A stretch of 64,000 nucleotides of DNA from Schistocephalus solidus (GCA_017591395.1 WEDG01004114.1:186001-250000), one strand, 5' to 3'. Numbered from the stretch's first letter, positions 46,713 through 59,312 are shown. Notes: generated by a model not told the origin, from the letters alone. A program made the numbers and translations.

Positions 46713-47959
46713 ATGCACATCAGATTACTCTCCTCCCCCACCCCTCCGTCCTCCACTCCACCTCCATTCCAGAAGGTCCACATATTCCCTTTTTCCTCCA
46801 TTTAAAGGCCCAATTTCACAACCTTTTTGTGCATTTCTCAACGCCCTTGGGAATGCATCCACTTGTACAGAGAATGGTTGTTTAGACCTGAAGAACACAT
46901 TTACCGCAGAGACCTGACTGATACGACACTTATGCAAAATGTTTGAGCTTTTTGTGACTGCGATTGGATGAAGGACAGCTTGATCGGGTGGTTTGTTTGG
47001 ATGCACCCTTGTTGCACGTCATGCAGTCATATGTGTACATTTCTCAATTTCTTTACTTTAATGATGCTGTAGGGGGGAAAAAGCATTCGCCTGGCGCATC
47101 TTCTTTGAAGGGCTAGATTGTGGAGCTCGAAGGCATGTGCCAGCACATTGCATGTCCTGACGTCCTGAATACCAGCAGAAGTGTCTCTCAGTTGGGCGAT
47201 TACCTGGACACTTACCACACTTGTGAATGTGACGATAAGCCGAGGTCTCAGTTAACCACACCTATAGTCCATAGAGTGCAGTACCGTTGTCTCAGGGTCA
47301 GGTTTGTGCGCACTTGGTTTCCCTGTGCACATCTGCCCCAGGTGGCCTTCACGAGGTCATTAGGCTGGTAAAACGATCCCGCGGCTTAGTTCTCATGGGC
47401 GTCTTCTGTTCTGTCTCATAGCATAACAGACCTAGCGAAGACATGGTTGGTTCACCTTTGCTCACCTTCGGGTTAAACTACAAGCCTGATTGTTAACCAT
47501 TCCTGTTGCAAGGACGCACATACACTGGTTTGTACGAAAGAAGACTACTTGACGAAATCTCGAAAACAAAAATCCATGTTTAAATTGATGCAAAATGTTT
47601 CAGCACATGTGTAGACGTTGTTAGTTCAGCAGACGAATTAAGGCAACCTGTGAAGTTGATATGCTTATTAAACCTATCACATACATTTTGTGAAAAAAGA
47701 TAGTATTATTTATTTTTCCTGATTGATCTGATTCTTACTCCTGTGTTTATAATGTTCTACTCATTGATGCGATTAGTACTTTATATTATTGCTCAAAAGG
47801 CGTACTTTCCAATTAAATATGGTGTTAGAAGACTACAATGAAAATCGGTTGAAAAGAGAATTCAAGCCATCCAACAAGAATTCTAGGTAAAAAACACAAC
47901 ATGCAACCCCAATTAGGGAACAAAAGGTAAGTCAGCTGTAATAGGTGACCTTATTCCAT
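46713..47959. other. 3' flank of the receptor, unassigned
   Basis: A pyrimidine-rich stretch (46730-46770) is probably 3' UTR. A GC-richer block at 47050-47390 is open on both strands but without recognisable domains. Confidence 0.3.
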
Positions 47960-48012
47960 GCCGACCTAAACCTGGCTCTATCCATTTCGCTCGTTTGGGT
48001 AAGCAGCCTTCA
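47960..48012. repeat. third copy of the TTAGGG-like arm
   Basis: GACCTAAACCTGGCTCTATC then CATTTCGCTCGTTTGGGTAA parallels the left arm at 6885-6935 (AACCCTAACTCAATCCATTA, CTCGTTAGGGTAAG). Confidence 0.45.
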
Positions 48013-51000
48013 AACAACCTTTCATTGACCGTAGTAGAACCACAGAATTGGGTTAGATGGTAACTTTCAAATGGTTGACTATAAGGACGCTGAATTAGTT
48101 TCTGAACGCGTTAACTTTACTGTGGTAATGAAAGATCGCGCAGACTCAGCCACATTCTTGCTCCCGTCGAGAGTCTGTAAAAAGTAGGTCAGGTCAGCTA
48201 GAAATAACATACCGTTTAATAGAGGGCGTAAAATCAAACCATCGGATCTTACGTGTCCCGTATTACTCGCTAACCAAGCATGTGTTCCCTGAGTTGGGTC
48301 GCATACTGCGTTCTTGCCGAATTCTATTCGCAGGATATTACCTATCCTCACGCAACCTCATCATTACCGATGGTCACAGTTGAGGGCGATTGACGCACAA
48401 GAGGTGCATTTCCTACAAGATGCACTGCCAGGACAGAAAACAACTGCATTAATTTATCAAATCGGGCGCAGTTGAGGGCACGGTGATGATGCCATAGTAA
48501 CAGGGAGATTAATCTGAACACGCAGCAGTAAGAATAAAGAGGATATCTGCCAGATATCTGCAACCAGCTGGTCAAACCATGATTCTCTAGCTGGTACTTG
48601 ACAAGCTAGCGTAATAACCTTCCACATTTAACGTGCTGATAGCTTGCCTGGGAAAATTAATTGACCAAATAAGTAGGCCTTGGTTATAAACCCCTCCAGG
48701 GTCATTATCAGCGCTATCCACTGCCAAGTTATTATAAAGCCAATAACCAACAGCGATGACGAAAATTGCATGGATATTCCCGGCAACATTGGCCACTTCT
48801 CCATCAAAACTTTTGAAAGATTAAATGCATCAAACGTTTCTGGAAGGAGGCAAGATGAGGAGAAACCCGTTTTAATGGTTGCCACGCCCATGTACCATTT
48901 AAGGGTGTTTCGTTAGCGTCATATAATTTGACCTGAACCTAAACCTGGGCAGATATGAGTGTACTAATCCCTCCAAGGGTTCGTCGAATTTTCCCTCTTC
49001 GAATTCAATGAGTTACTTGTATCCTCTACCCTCGTTGTCCATCCAAGGCCATCTACAACTGCAAAAAGAACCTTGCAATATAGGAAGTATTAACTGAAAA
49101 GATAACTTAAGTGACCGAAACTGTATTTTGGGGCATTTCATACATCCACGGATCTTAAATTATGCATCAAGGATTTTGAGTGAATCTGCAAAATGTCACC
49201 TCGGTTAAATTACCACTGGAATAAAGCATATATTTTCCATTGATTTTTAAAGTCTGTTCAAATTCACCGAAAGCTTATAAAAAATGTCCATAGGATTATC
49301 TCAGATAAAGAAGATTCGATTAATGTTACATGAAGTTTATTTGCTAGACTTTTCAGATTCTTGTTCAGTTGTTAGAGAAAGCCTTTTCCAAGAAATCGCA
49401 CGCCTACTTTAACTAGCAATGCTCACGTTCATCAATGATTGCACATTAGCCCACGGTTGGGTCGTTAAAGATCGAAATGTGTGTTCGTGGCCACTGGAAC
49501 TCTTGGTTTATCGATTTTCAAGTCTTATCAAAAGTGGTATGTGAAAAACCTGTTTCATTTTTTAACTTTCTAGCAAGGCGAATAATATCTTTAAAAACAA
49601 GCTTACTTAAATTCAGTGTTAAGAACTTCTATATATTCTGCTTTCTATTTAAGCAGAAGATCATCCTGATTATTCCAGTTGGCATGAGACCATTAAGTTC
49701 TTAAAGGTATTGTGACAGACGGGAATGCTCAGATACGCCAATGTGCTATGAAATCTTAAGGTGCCGCAAAAGACGAACTTTCAAACATTCCCGGTTTTAG
49801 TTACTTGAAGCCCAACATGTAAGTGGGAAACAGTTTAAATAACAAGCGCACTATGGATCATTTAAAGTATGGCTGAATAAATTTCCATGGTGGGCCTTGC
49901 AGCAAGGCTGTCAGAGGATGCTATTTTGCGCATCAATTAGTTTACAATGATAGTTACCTAGCGCAGAACCTGAATCAATCCCTCCATCGTCATCCGTATT
50001 AACTTAGGGGCAGAATTGAGCCCGTATGACTAGATGTAAAAGTAAAGAGCCACTCTACGCGTGCCACACAGGACCTGGTTGGAGTAGGATGGGCCTTTTC
50101 CTTTCACACAAAAAGAAACGTTAAGCTCGAATCCCATTTGAGCGGAATGGTCATAGTGGCCATTGCAGCCAAACGTTCTTTCCTGAAATAATCTATGGGC
50201 AGCCTTCCGGGCCACAAATGTTTGTGCAATGAGGAAAATTGGATGGAAATTTGCGAAAACCCGTTCACTTCCCTATAAACTGCTTTGGAGGATTAAATGT
50301 GTCAAAAAGGTCTGAAAGAAATCAAGATGAACCACAAAATGTTTGACGTTCGCTATGCCTCAGTGCCATTCACGCGTGTGCCTGTCTTGCGCTGTATGTT
50401 TTCACTCAGTCCGGAAGTTGGATACGTAGGAAGGCAAAAATGCCTCGAAGAGTTGCGGAATTTCCCATCTCTGACGGCAACTAGTTACCTCTCTTCTGTG
50501 CCCTGGTTGTTCATTCAATCTTTTCTGCAACTTGTAAAAGAACTCTCAAACGCAGAAAGAATTAATAAAAAATATCACTTAAAGAAGTGTTAATGTATTT
50601 TTGAGTCATTCCAGACACCTATGAATTGTAAGGCATACAACAACGTTCCTATTTTGTTCTAAAAATCCCATCGAAATGGAGCGCAAAGCTTTAGTATTGG
50701 TGTCCCCAATGTCTACCTTACTCTGTCTTGACTCTTCAATGCAGTTATTTACTGGTCAGGCTATCTGATGCTGGGAATAGGTGGAAATGGCTGACTGAGA
50801 CTAAAAATACGTAGAGATCAGAAAGCACGGCCAAAAATACCTGTTAATTAAGGAAGTGATTTTTGCAGGTAGCTAAAGTCTACCTCGCGTAAAATGACCT
50901 TGGGTTACATTACACAGTCATCAGTAATGCAGCATATCTCAGCAATCGTTCCTAATTAATGTGATAAATTTCCAGTCAGTGTGCCATGCGCTATTCCAAC

Positions 51001-54000
51001 CTACACATAAATTGTTAGCTGAGGCGACAGTTTTCTGACCGAACGCAGATTAATTCTTGTGAGACCTAGCGATCATATTACAACAAGAGATCTAGCACTT
51101 CGGCTAATGGTTTTGGTCCTGGGCGTGTGCAAAAAATTACTTGAGAAAGATCAGTAAGAGGCTATAAACATACGTAAGTGAACATACCACCAGAGGGCAG
51201 ATAAAACAGATTGGCTCCGTTAGAAATAAAATTCGAAACTTTGGGATTGCGGCAAGATTAGAGGAGTATTTCTGATTCGACACAGAAATCTTACACTAAT
51301 TAATCATCTAATAGTCTTTCGCTCAAAAACAAACATAAATGAACAACTCACTCCACGGAATCGCAAAAGTAAAAAAACATTTGGAATACAGCTGTTAACT
51401 ATGGTACTTCAACGCTATAATGAGAAGTAGTAATAATAATTAGAATGCTACAAATAGTTTTAGCGGCCGGTACTGAAACACACCATCCATAACCAACAAA
51501 GGATGAAGAGTCATAGGCGGTGGAGAAACGATAAGTGCTTCTGTGCTGGACAGTTTTCCACCATTTTCGTTGCCCTGATGGCTATACTGGGCACTGAAGC
51601 AGTAAGCCTCAGCTTTCAAGGTCTGCTTACAGTGGCAATCGTTTGATGAAACCTAACTAAGAGGCCCACGACTTGTAAGGATTCGTATGCTCAAGTCGTT
51701 TGGCGTTTCAAAAATTCCACACAGCTATCACTCGGGATATAAAGCCAGGTCAAACGGGTAGTTGACTCTTCTGCACAAACCTTTGAACGATTCGTACTCG
51801 TTTGTCCAGATGTACTTAATAAGCTTGTCATACAAATAAGAAAACAATTTTTTTACTAGGTAGTCCGTAACATATGTGATTATGCCAGAACATATATTGT
51901 CCGAAAGAGGGCTTCGATGCCCTCCATGGTTTACGCAAGCACACCTTCATTTAATTACAAAATTTCACTCAATGTCCAGTTGAAATGTTTTGCCCTTTGA
52001 ACACCGACGCAAGCGCTCCCAGTGAGTGAGTGAGCGATCTCAGACAAAATTAACTAGAATTCTGAAATGCAATTAAAATTCTGAGAGCTTATTTAAGTGG
52101 GTTTATAGAATTAAGTATCGCAACTCCTAATGCGCTGATAGAACAGTCATGGCAGGATACTGGTTTTTGAATGCCCGATTTTCAGGTCACCTGAAATACC
52201 CTCCTGGGAAAGGATCACTATTTAAGTTTTAGATTTTTCTACTGACTTTCAGAGCCCCTATAAATTCAAATTTGATTTATAGGAAGATTACACAAAACTA
52301 CCTTTACTTGTACTCAAGTGACAGCTACTCACTTATTATTTAAAATATATGCTCGAAGAAATGTTATATTTCAGTTCTATACAATTGTCTTAGAAAAAGT
52401 TTTTTAAGAACCATACAATGTCCTTTCGATTAGCTTTTTATCGATCCACCTAGTCATGCGCCTCATGAGATATGCAAGGTATTCCACATCCATTTCAACA
52501 TTTTATTGAATATTTATTGAAATCCATACTGATACTATGTCCCATGTAGTGGAGGGCCATCTTAAACTAGCGGAGCGTAGATTGGAGAGCCAATAATTTT
52601 TGCGCCATACCAGTACAGACACCCTTCGCTGTCCTAAAGAATGGGGTCTAAAGCGGAGACCACAATATAAATGGTTTTGCCATGAGGCAGGCATTACCAG
52701 CATGAACCGCACTCTCTTCCCTCCAACTATTCTTCCGTTGGCACGAAAAAAACCAAAATTAACTGAATAAATATCAGGAATAATACTCAACATGGCTCAA
52801 CAACGTGCAGCAAACTGCAAATAGCCTTTCTTTCGGAGCCATAAAATGTTCGGTTGCACTTGATGTAGCGTTTTGAATACTAGTGAAGTAAGAATCTCAA
52901 ACAAATGCTCACGAGTATAAGATCCTTGAAAACCTCTGAACCGTATTTTGCATAAGTGCCATATTATAAAGAACCGAAGATCACATAGAAAATTAACTTA
53001 GCAAATAGAACTAACTGATTCAACCTCAAAGGAATAAATGGCAATAAAGACCTACACATCCTGAGTTTTTTAATATACTTGTCATCCTATCCGCGACTCA
53101 AAAAGCAAACACCCCTTAATCTTAGAATAAATTTCAAATAATGCTGCAATTAATTACAACTCGATTTTGCCTACGTTTTGCACTGTAAAATATCCCGAAA
53201 AGGTCGATTGACTGTTGTGAGCTATGGGTCGTATAAAAGACGTTTACATTTAAGTTAAAATATTTCAAGTAGTGATGCATATACTGAACGCACAATATTC
53301 CCTACCATGGCTCAGTTAAGCGTTGGAAAGGATGTAAAAATACATCCCTTAAAATGCAATAATTGATAAACCGACTGTCCTTAAAATTGTTGGAGGTTAC
53401 TGTTCGATCATTTACAATTTCTGTAAGTGTTGTTTTGCTTAACGCATTTAAGTACGTTTACATTCGCTGCATAATCAAGTAGCTATGGTTTGAATGAGAT
53501 GTTAGACACGGATTGACTACAGAACTACCCTTCCCCCATCTGCCTCAAACTTATGGCCCAGGGTGAAAAAAACAAATGTTGGTGCGTAACACTCTTACTC
53601 CTTCACATTATTTCCAAATTTAATAGACAAATTTTAATAGGGTTGCGAAAGCGCGAATGATTCCCACTTTTGGTGAACTCATGGATGTACCAAAATAACG
53701 CTACTGCTGGGTCAACTACTGCCGCTCTCGCTCATATTTCAGCTTATAATTCGGTACACGGATTCGTCCGCGTGCGCCCACCTGCCTTCCTACAATGAAA
53801 TACTTTGCCCGGGATTTAGTTCCGTTTAAAACATGCAAATTGGGCCAGCGAGAACTGACGCTGTTGATCATCTGGGTCTCGTAAATTATTGCCCGAAAAG
53901 AGAAGCCCAAAGCTTTAGTTGATCAGTTCGGAAAAAGCCATCCCGCGTAAATAACAGTGATATGAAGCTCTTTTACTGTTCCAAATCTCAATTTGGAAGC

Positions 54001-54129
54001 AAGTGATATAAACAACATGCGTGAGAATCTTCAATGGGGGCGAACTAGGTCAACCAGAGTATTTCAAAAGTACAAAAAAAGCCGAACTGTGTTAAATGTC
54101 AATATCGTAGCTAGATCAATGGCAATGCA

Positions 54130-54130
<1 letters not shown>
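48013..54130. other. long region without recognised features
   Basis: Frames of 60-98 codons (48079-48916, 50297-50593, minus 52503-52793, minus 53716-53910) lack recognisable motifs or exon boundaries I could defend. No repeats or RNAs seen. Confidence 0.3.
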
Positions 54131-54221
<91 letters not shown>

Positions 54222-54296
54222 ATACTACTACTGCTACTACTTCTACTTCTACTACTACTACTACTTCTACTTCTACTACTACTACTTCTACTACTT

Positions 54297-54356
<60 letters not shown>

Positions 54357-54357
54357 C
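54131..54357. repeat. (ACT)n trinucleotide microsatellite
   Basis: About 90 bp of pure ACT, then ACT/TCT/GCT variants and a second pure block in the CTA phase. Long poly-Thr/poly-Leu and poly-Ser/poly-Val frames here are artefacts of the repeat. Confidence 0.97.
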
Positions 54358-55084
54358 ACTCGGTGAAGCATCCATCAACGAATGTTAATTTTGTATTTTG
54401 GTACTTCAGCCCGAGTGTGAAATATTCGTTTTTTGCTACTCAAAGAACCTTTCGTTTGCGGAATGTACTATTGTGATTTAAAAAGAAGTTATAATTTGAA
54501 TCTATGGAAGAATTTTGGCCTCAACGTTAGCTGATTTTATTGACAGGGGGTTTTTGCAGATGATACCCAAAATGTATGTTGCGTGCACGTGTGACTGTCG
54601 TTCAGATCACACTGCATTTTGTGGTCTGAATTCGACTACTGTCAAAACCTTAAGCTCTGAAAAATCTTTTTTTATTTGTCACATGGGCTCAATGCTCGAC
54701 TGCCGCTATACCTGTGGTTTAATATAACTGACTAATGACACTTTTAAGCCCGAAATCACCATTTAGGCCTCTATCTCTCGTTGTACTAAAGACACCGTTA
54801 AGTCACATTAAATGCGCTGCTTTAGGTAGGGCATAATCTCTTATTCTGGCACAACTCCTAAAGAGCAGCGTAATTAATCCACATTTAATAAATTCACAGT
54901 TCATATCGTGCACATTAGAATCTACCTATCAACACCCTACTTAAGGATTTTTATGCGAGCAAAAGCAAAGAGCGCTTTTGGCCTACGTGCCACAAAAATT
55001 TTCCTAAAAGCGCAGACAGTCGATTGACAATCACATGCCTGCTAGTTTGATACTGCGGCGATTCGGTTGACTATCAAAATCAAT
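54358..55084. other. unassigned spacer
   Basis: Nothing recognised. Confidence 0.3.
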
Positions 55085-55430
55085 TGCCAAGCCATAGGTG
55101 CGCTGTACCAAATCAGGTTGCGGCAGACGTTATTATTCTGGGATGCGGTTCCATAACAAATGCCGAACATGGCACGCGTAGGTGCAGACTCATGCCACAC
55201 CGCGCTCTCCCTCTCCGTGGGAGATGCGTCATCTACGCCCAAACCCACATCCGGTCTTCTTGGCTATGTGTTGACACTGGGCATCAGGCAAATAAGGTAA
55301 GAGAGTGTGTGGTTGATAAAGTGCAAGTCTACTATCAATTAAAACTAATTTGCGCACAAGTCATCGTCCCGGCACGGCACATCTGTGAAGCATACAATGG
55401 ACATAGTCGGACTACGACGGTCGAACTTAC
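55085..55430 (-). repeat. ~370-bp interspersed repeat, copy 4 (inverted)
   Basis: On the minus strand it runs GTTCGACCGTCGTAGTCCGA ... GTGTCAACACATAGCCAAGA ... GCCATGTTCGGCATTTGTTA, collinear with 471-842 but diverged. The 160-codon plus-strand frame over it is not a gene. Confidence 0.7.
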
Positions 55431-56589
55431 GTATTACAGTTCCTTGATCGGTAAATGTAGTTTAGTAACAGAACCGCAACTGTCTCCGATGATGGGCTCA
55501 AGAGAGAATCCAACACTCAGGGTGATAACACCATGTTCCAGCGATTCCCTCTTCTTCTTCTTCTGATAGTAAAGAGATTGATCACGAAATAAGTACCACC
55601 AATCTCCCGACATAGAAGGGCAATGCCATTTACCACCTGGTTATGGTAAAGAGGGCCGATATCTGATGGATTAATTTGATCCTCCTGAGAACTGCTGGTC
55701 AGACTACCCTGGATGCCTTTTTATGTGGCCCTAGCATCACTCTGACTTATGTGATATCTAGGTTGCTCTGGTACATCTGAAATTGAGATTAGGTCACAAG
55801 CGTAGGACAGGCGGACGCGATGCTTAGCGTTCTTAGCAAGCACGTTCGACATCATGACGTCTAGGCCCTGTTTTTCTGCCAAAGACAGATGAATGAGGGA
55901 TAAAAGGGCATGGTACAGGCTCAAGAAGACAGTCTCCCTATAACATAGTTAACGCTCAAGTCAGAACTGCTTAAATCATTTTGTAAGACGCATGATGAAG
56001 GTTGTGAGTAGAAAAGCTGGAATTTGCATCGTTGGATTTCCCGTCTGTTAATACAGCAAGCCAGATTTTGAGACATCTTTCTTGTTAGAAATTTTGAAAT
56101 CCAAGCCACTGTACGACAGCAGAGAACCCTTGAGTTCATAGGTCAGCATAATTTAGACTTTTTAAAAAGGCAAAGTTTATCCACCGCACCCGCGCAGCTG
56201 TCTTTTTCTTTCTAGTCGAGTGAGGAGTTGAGAGTGAAAGCCCATTTCGAAATAATTATATTAATAATTAATGTCTACAAATGGTTTTTATGGCATGCAC
56301 AGATTGCACTCACGAGGCCTTGGGTAAAACCAAAATGTCAGTAATTCTAATTAACCCTCTGAGGTCTGAATTCCTGCGTCATCATGCTGAAAACACTCAT
56401 AATCTTTGTTTAGACTCATTTTTGCTCTTAGTTGCATGGTTGTTTTGTTCTGCGAAGAAGACAATTTGTTGTTGACATTGCATCCCATATGTCAGAGCAT
56501 AAGCAAACTTCACTTAAACGGAAAATGTTTATAAAGGTGAGTTGTGTGGATTTAGAAGGTGCTTGAATAAAGTCAAATAAAAATACGTC
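55431..56589. other. unassigned spacer
   Basis: Nothing recognised. Confidence 0.3.
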
Positions 56590-56815
56590 GATGAACGCTC
56601 ACAGATTACATATGGAACTCGCTCGTCCTGAACTGCCCTGGAGCTCACTGTCGAGCCCCACCATTAGCAAGTAGAAAAAGAAGAGACAGGTAAACTTTGC
56701 TAACCAAGAACAAGGAGACTGGAGTGGCCATATTTGGCTCATTAGCCGTCATCAGCAGGTCATACCAAAACCTAGGTTCTGCCCCACCCGAGACTCAAGG
56801 CCGAAACCTATTGAT
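56590..56815 (-). mobile_element. hammerhead-bearing SINE, minus copy (family C)
   Basis: Minus strand order: head sequence with GAGTCTCGGGTGGGGC (about 56780-56815), hammerhead remnant CTGATGA (56749-56755) with the stem II hairpin GGCT-AATG-AGCC, AATA in place of GAAA, then the tail down to 56590 with GAGCTC. Head-to-head with the plus copy at 57050-57260. Confidence 0.65.
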
Positions 56816-57065
56816 CAAGAGGCGTTGGAATATATATATATATATATATAAAACATATTTTGTCGAGGTTGAATTCTTATCGATGGGTACCTGCCCGTTT
56901 GTGAAGTCAGTCACCCAGTTTCAGCTTTTGGATTCTGGGAGCCGATAGGTATTTGCGCACTGTTTCTTGTAAATGCGTGCATATAACGGATGCACCCGCA
57001 AAGCAGAAAATAACTCACGTGACCTGCAACGACTGATCAGTCCGCCAAGCAAGAGGCGTTGGAAT
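56816..57065 (-). mobile_element. ~218-bp TA-tailed retroposon with 16-bp target duplication
   Basis: Perfect 16-bp direct repeats CAAGAGGCGTTGGAAT at 56816-56831 and 57050-57065 flank the insert 56832-57049. Read on the minus strand, the insert begins CTTGGCGGACTGATCAG, a loose A-box match, has a weak B-box-like GCGGGTGCATCCG and ends in a TA tail (56831-56850). That fits a tRNA-derived SINE with a TA 3' tail moved by target-primed reverse transcription. A near-identical copy lies at 59106-59312. It inserted between two head-to-head SINEs. Confidence 0.75.
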
Positions 57066-57260
57066 GCTGATCAACAGGTCGCGGGTTCCAGCCTCGGGTG
57101 GGGCAACACTGGGCGTTGGGTATGAATGGCTGATGACGGTCTTGGTTGGCATCCACGCGACAGCAACCCCGTAGGCGGTCCCAGGCAACTCCGGTCGCTT
57201 TCCCACTAAAAATAAACATTGACCCATAGTGGAGATCGGCAGCCGTCTGGGATTTCCAAG
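57050..57260 (+). mobile_element. hammerhead-bearing SINE, plus copy (family C)
   Basis: B-box-like GGGTTCCAGCCTCGG (57084-57098), spacer GGGGCAACACTGGGCGTTGG, then CTGATGA (57130-57136) and CGGTCTTGG. The rest of the hammerhead (GAAA, stem III) is not preserved. Confidence 0.6.
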
Positions 57261-57379
57261 CAGCCCTATTTAGGGGAGAGCACTGCTTGCATCCTCACGA
57301 AGTAATAGTCCAGGAAATGTTTTACTCAAATAAACCCTGGGTATCACGTCTTCTGCAGCCGGTCGCAGCTCGCAGATAG
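57261..57379. other. short unassigned spacer before LINE
   Basis: Could be the LINE 5' UTR. Confidence 0.3.
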
Positions 57380-58514
57380 CAAAATAGGCGTTCGCAAAAC
57401 TCAAACAAACAACACTAAACCCCGTCCCCATCCCCCACACCATAAACTCCGGGCGGCTCGGATGAGTCCGCTAACACTAGCAGCCTGGAATCGTCGGTCA
57501 CTTTTAGACAATCCGTGAACTGGCGTACTACAAGGCGGACATTGCTGCTCTCAGCGAAACCCGATCCTGTGAGCAGGGTCAGCCGAAGGAGGTGGGTGCT
57601 GGCTAAACCTTTTTCTGGAGCGGCCGGCCAAAGACAGAGTGACGCGACGCTAATGTTGTCTGTGCCATCCGGAACGACATCGTAGGAAAAATTCTACGAG
57701 GAACTGCATGCCCTCATGGCGACTTTGCCGAAGGCGAACAAGTTAATTGTCCTGGGTGACTTCAACGCCCACGTTGGGACAGACCACGCTGCCTGGCAGG
57801 GAGTGTTGGGTCTCCACGGTCTCGGTAGCTGTAATGACAACGGCCTTCGTCTGCTGTGAAACTGTGCGGAACACCGTCTCCTGCTGACCAATACCTTCTT
57901 CCGCATTCCGACGCAAGAGAACTCCACGTGGATGCACCCTCGGTCGCGACGCTGGCAGCTACTGGACTATGTTCTCGTCCGTAGGCAGTACGTACTGGTG
58001 ACCATGGCAATCCGCGATGTAGATGGTTGGACGGATTCCCCGCCTCGTCATCTCCAAGTGGAGGCTGCAACATCAACCCCGACGAAAGCCCCAAGGTAGG
58101 CGACCGCCAGGTAAGTTAAATACTCTTTTGTTAAATTTTCCTGCTCCCTGCTTTGAGTTCAACAGCCAAATAACCCAGAAACTGGAGAACCTGCATGCTC
58201 CACATAATAACGCCACCGTAAAGACACGATGAAGACAACTGCGAAATGTCATCCTGTCCACCGCCCTCGAAGTCCTCGGACGCGCAAACCATCAACACCA
58301 GGACTGTTTTAAAGAAGACGACGCCGAAATGAACAACTTACTCGCGGAGTAGAATGAACTACACAAAGCCTATATGGACTTCAAGACTGACGCCAGCAAA
58401 GCAGCCTTGTCCAGATGCCGCCGTCTTGTACAGCAACGGCTGCGGGAGATGCAGGACGCCTGGATTGTCCGAAAAGCTGAGAAAATCCAGGGGTGTGCAG
58501 ACCACAATGAAATG

Positions 58515-58517
<3 letters not shown>
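57380..58517 (+). pseudogene. LINE fragment: AP-type endonuclease and linker
   Basis: Translates in order to LTLAAWNRRSLLDN (about 57465-57510), YYKADIAALSETRS (57530-57570), then after an internal deletion to [20 protein letters not shown] and [14 protein letters not shown] (GDFN at 57754-57765), [20 protein letters not shown] and [12 protein letters not shown] (57960-57990), a disrupted GWTD..H block (58020-58050), and the linker AYMDFKTDASKAALSRCRRL and QRLREMQDAWIVRKAEK (58370-58490). GDFN, LDYVLV and the GWTD..H block are endonuclease catalytic-domain motifs of APE-type LINEs. In-frame stops at 57857 and about 58349. A TA tract and a 353-bp repeat array cut it at 58517. Inactive. The clade (RTE-like) is tentative. 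Confidence 0.88.

Positions 58518-58549
<32 letters not shown>
58518..58549. repeat. (TA)n microsatellite
   Basis: TA run joining the broken LINE to the ribozyme repeat array. Confidence 0.97.
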
Positions 58550-58553
<4 letters not shown>

Positions 58554-58594
58554 AAAGACGTTATACCGTACTCGACATAGGTACTAGCTAAAAA

Positions 58595-58667
58595 CCCAGA
58601 CACGTGTTTTCGCCGATGTTTCTGCTGCTGTGTGACACAGCAACGAGGGGTTCGGCTCCTCAGTGGG
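58595..58667 (-). ncRNA. type I hammerhead ribozyme (family A)
   Basis: CCCA/TGGG stem I, CTGAGGA (58657-58663), GCCGA/TCGGC stem II, ACAC/GTGT stem III and GTC all present. One extra A makes the GAAA segment GAAAA, which may weaken the core. Confidence 0.75.
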
Positions 58668-58949
58668 TCCCCCAGCGTTCTCTATGCGGTTTCTGGTATA
58701 TAGACTCCAGAGAATAATCGGGGAAATAATTTCTGAAATTAATAAGTGCAGGACATGGAGTCAGGTGATTCGGACATGACGTTTTAGGGTCAGACCCGAA
58801 ATTTCAATGAACATTTGGGTCAAAGACAATCAACCACTGTGGAATAACCACGTAATACCCATTCTACAAACAAGTAGTACTACAAGTAGTATGAATCTTA
58901 TATGGCAAAGACGTTATACCGGACTTCCGACATAGGTACTAGCTAAAAG

Positions 58950-59022
58950 CCCAGACACGTGTTTCGCCGATGTTTCTGCTGCTGTGTGACACAGCAACGA
59001 GGGGGTTCGGCTCCTCAGTGGG
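58950..59022 (-). ncRNA. type I hammerhead ribozyme (family A, intact)
   Basis: Best copy in the window. Minus strand: CCCA (59019-59022), CTGAGGA (59012-59018), GCCGA (59007-59011)/TCGGC (58966-58970), GAAA (58962-58965), ACAC/GTGT, GTC (58954-58956), TGGG (58950-58953). Predicted cleavage is between 58954 and 58953. Confidence 0.87.
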
Positions 59023-59032
59023 TCCCCAGCGT

Positions 59033-59106
<74 letters not shown>
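59033..59106. repeat. (TC)n-(TA)n compound microsatellite
   Basis: About 17 bp of TC followed by about 57 bp of TA. Confidence 0.98.
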
Positions 59107-59112
<6 letters not shown>

Positions 59113-59312
59113 ATTTTGTCGAGGTTGAATTCTTATCGATGGGTAGTTGCCCGTTTGTGAAGTCTGACACCCAGTTTCAGCTTTTGGATTCTGGGAGCCG
59201 ATAGGTATTTGCGCACTGTTTCTTGTAAATGCGTGCATGTAACGGATTCACCCGCAAAGCAGAAAACAACTCACAGGGACCAGCAACGACTGATCATTCC
59301 GCCAAGCCACGT
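59106..59312 (-). mobile_element. TA-tailed retroposon, second copy
   Basis: Same sequence as 56850-57049, from AAACATATTTTGTCGAGG to CGACTGATCATTCCGCCAAG, with few differences. Minus-strand B-box-like GCGGGTGAATCCG is closer to a tRNA B box than in the other copy. The TA tail is the tract at 59049-59106. No target duplication found. Confidence 0.75.

Larger units (their letters stand above)
58550..59032. repeat. 353-bp ribozyme repeat, about 1.4 units
   Basis: Begins mid-unit (GGCAAAAGACGTTATACCGT), runs through one complete junction (AGAATAATCGGGGAAATAAT) and ends at CCCCAGCGTTCTCTC. Very similar to 7833-8712, in the same orientation. Two hammerhead motifs on the minus strand. Confidence 0.93.

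Noticed and set aside
54131..54378. Coding frames of poly-Thr/poly-Leu and poly-Ser/poly-Val over 100 codons
   Set aside because: They are translations of the ACT microsatellite in different frames and strands. The same applies to 32361-32660.
55084..55566. 160-codon plus-strand frame
   Set aside because: It lies antisense over a copy of the ~370-bp repeat and has no recognisable domain.
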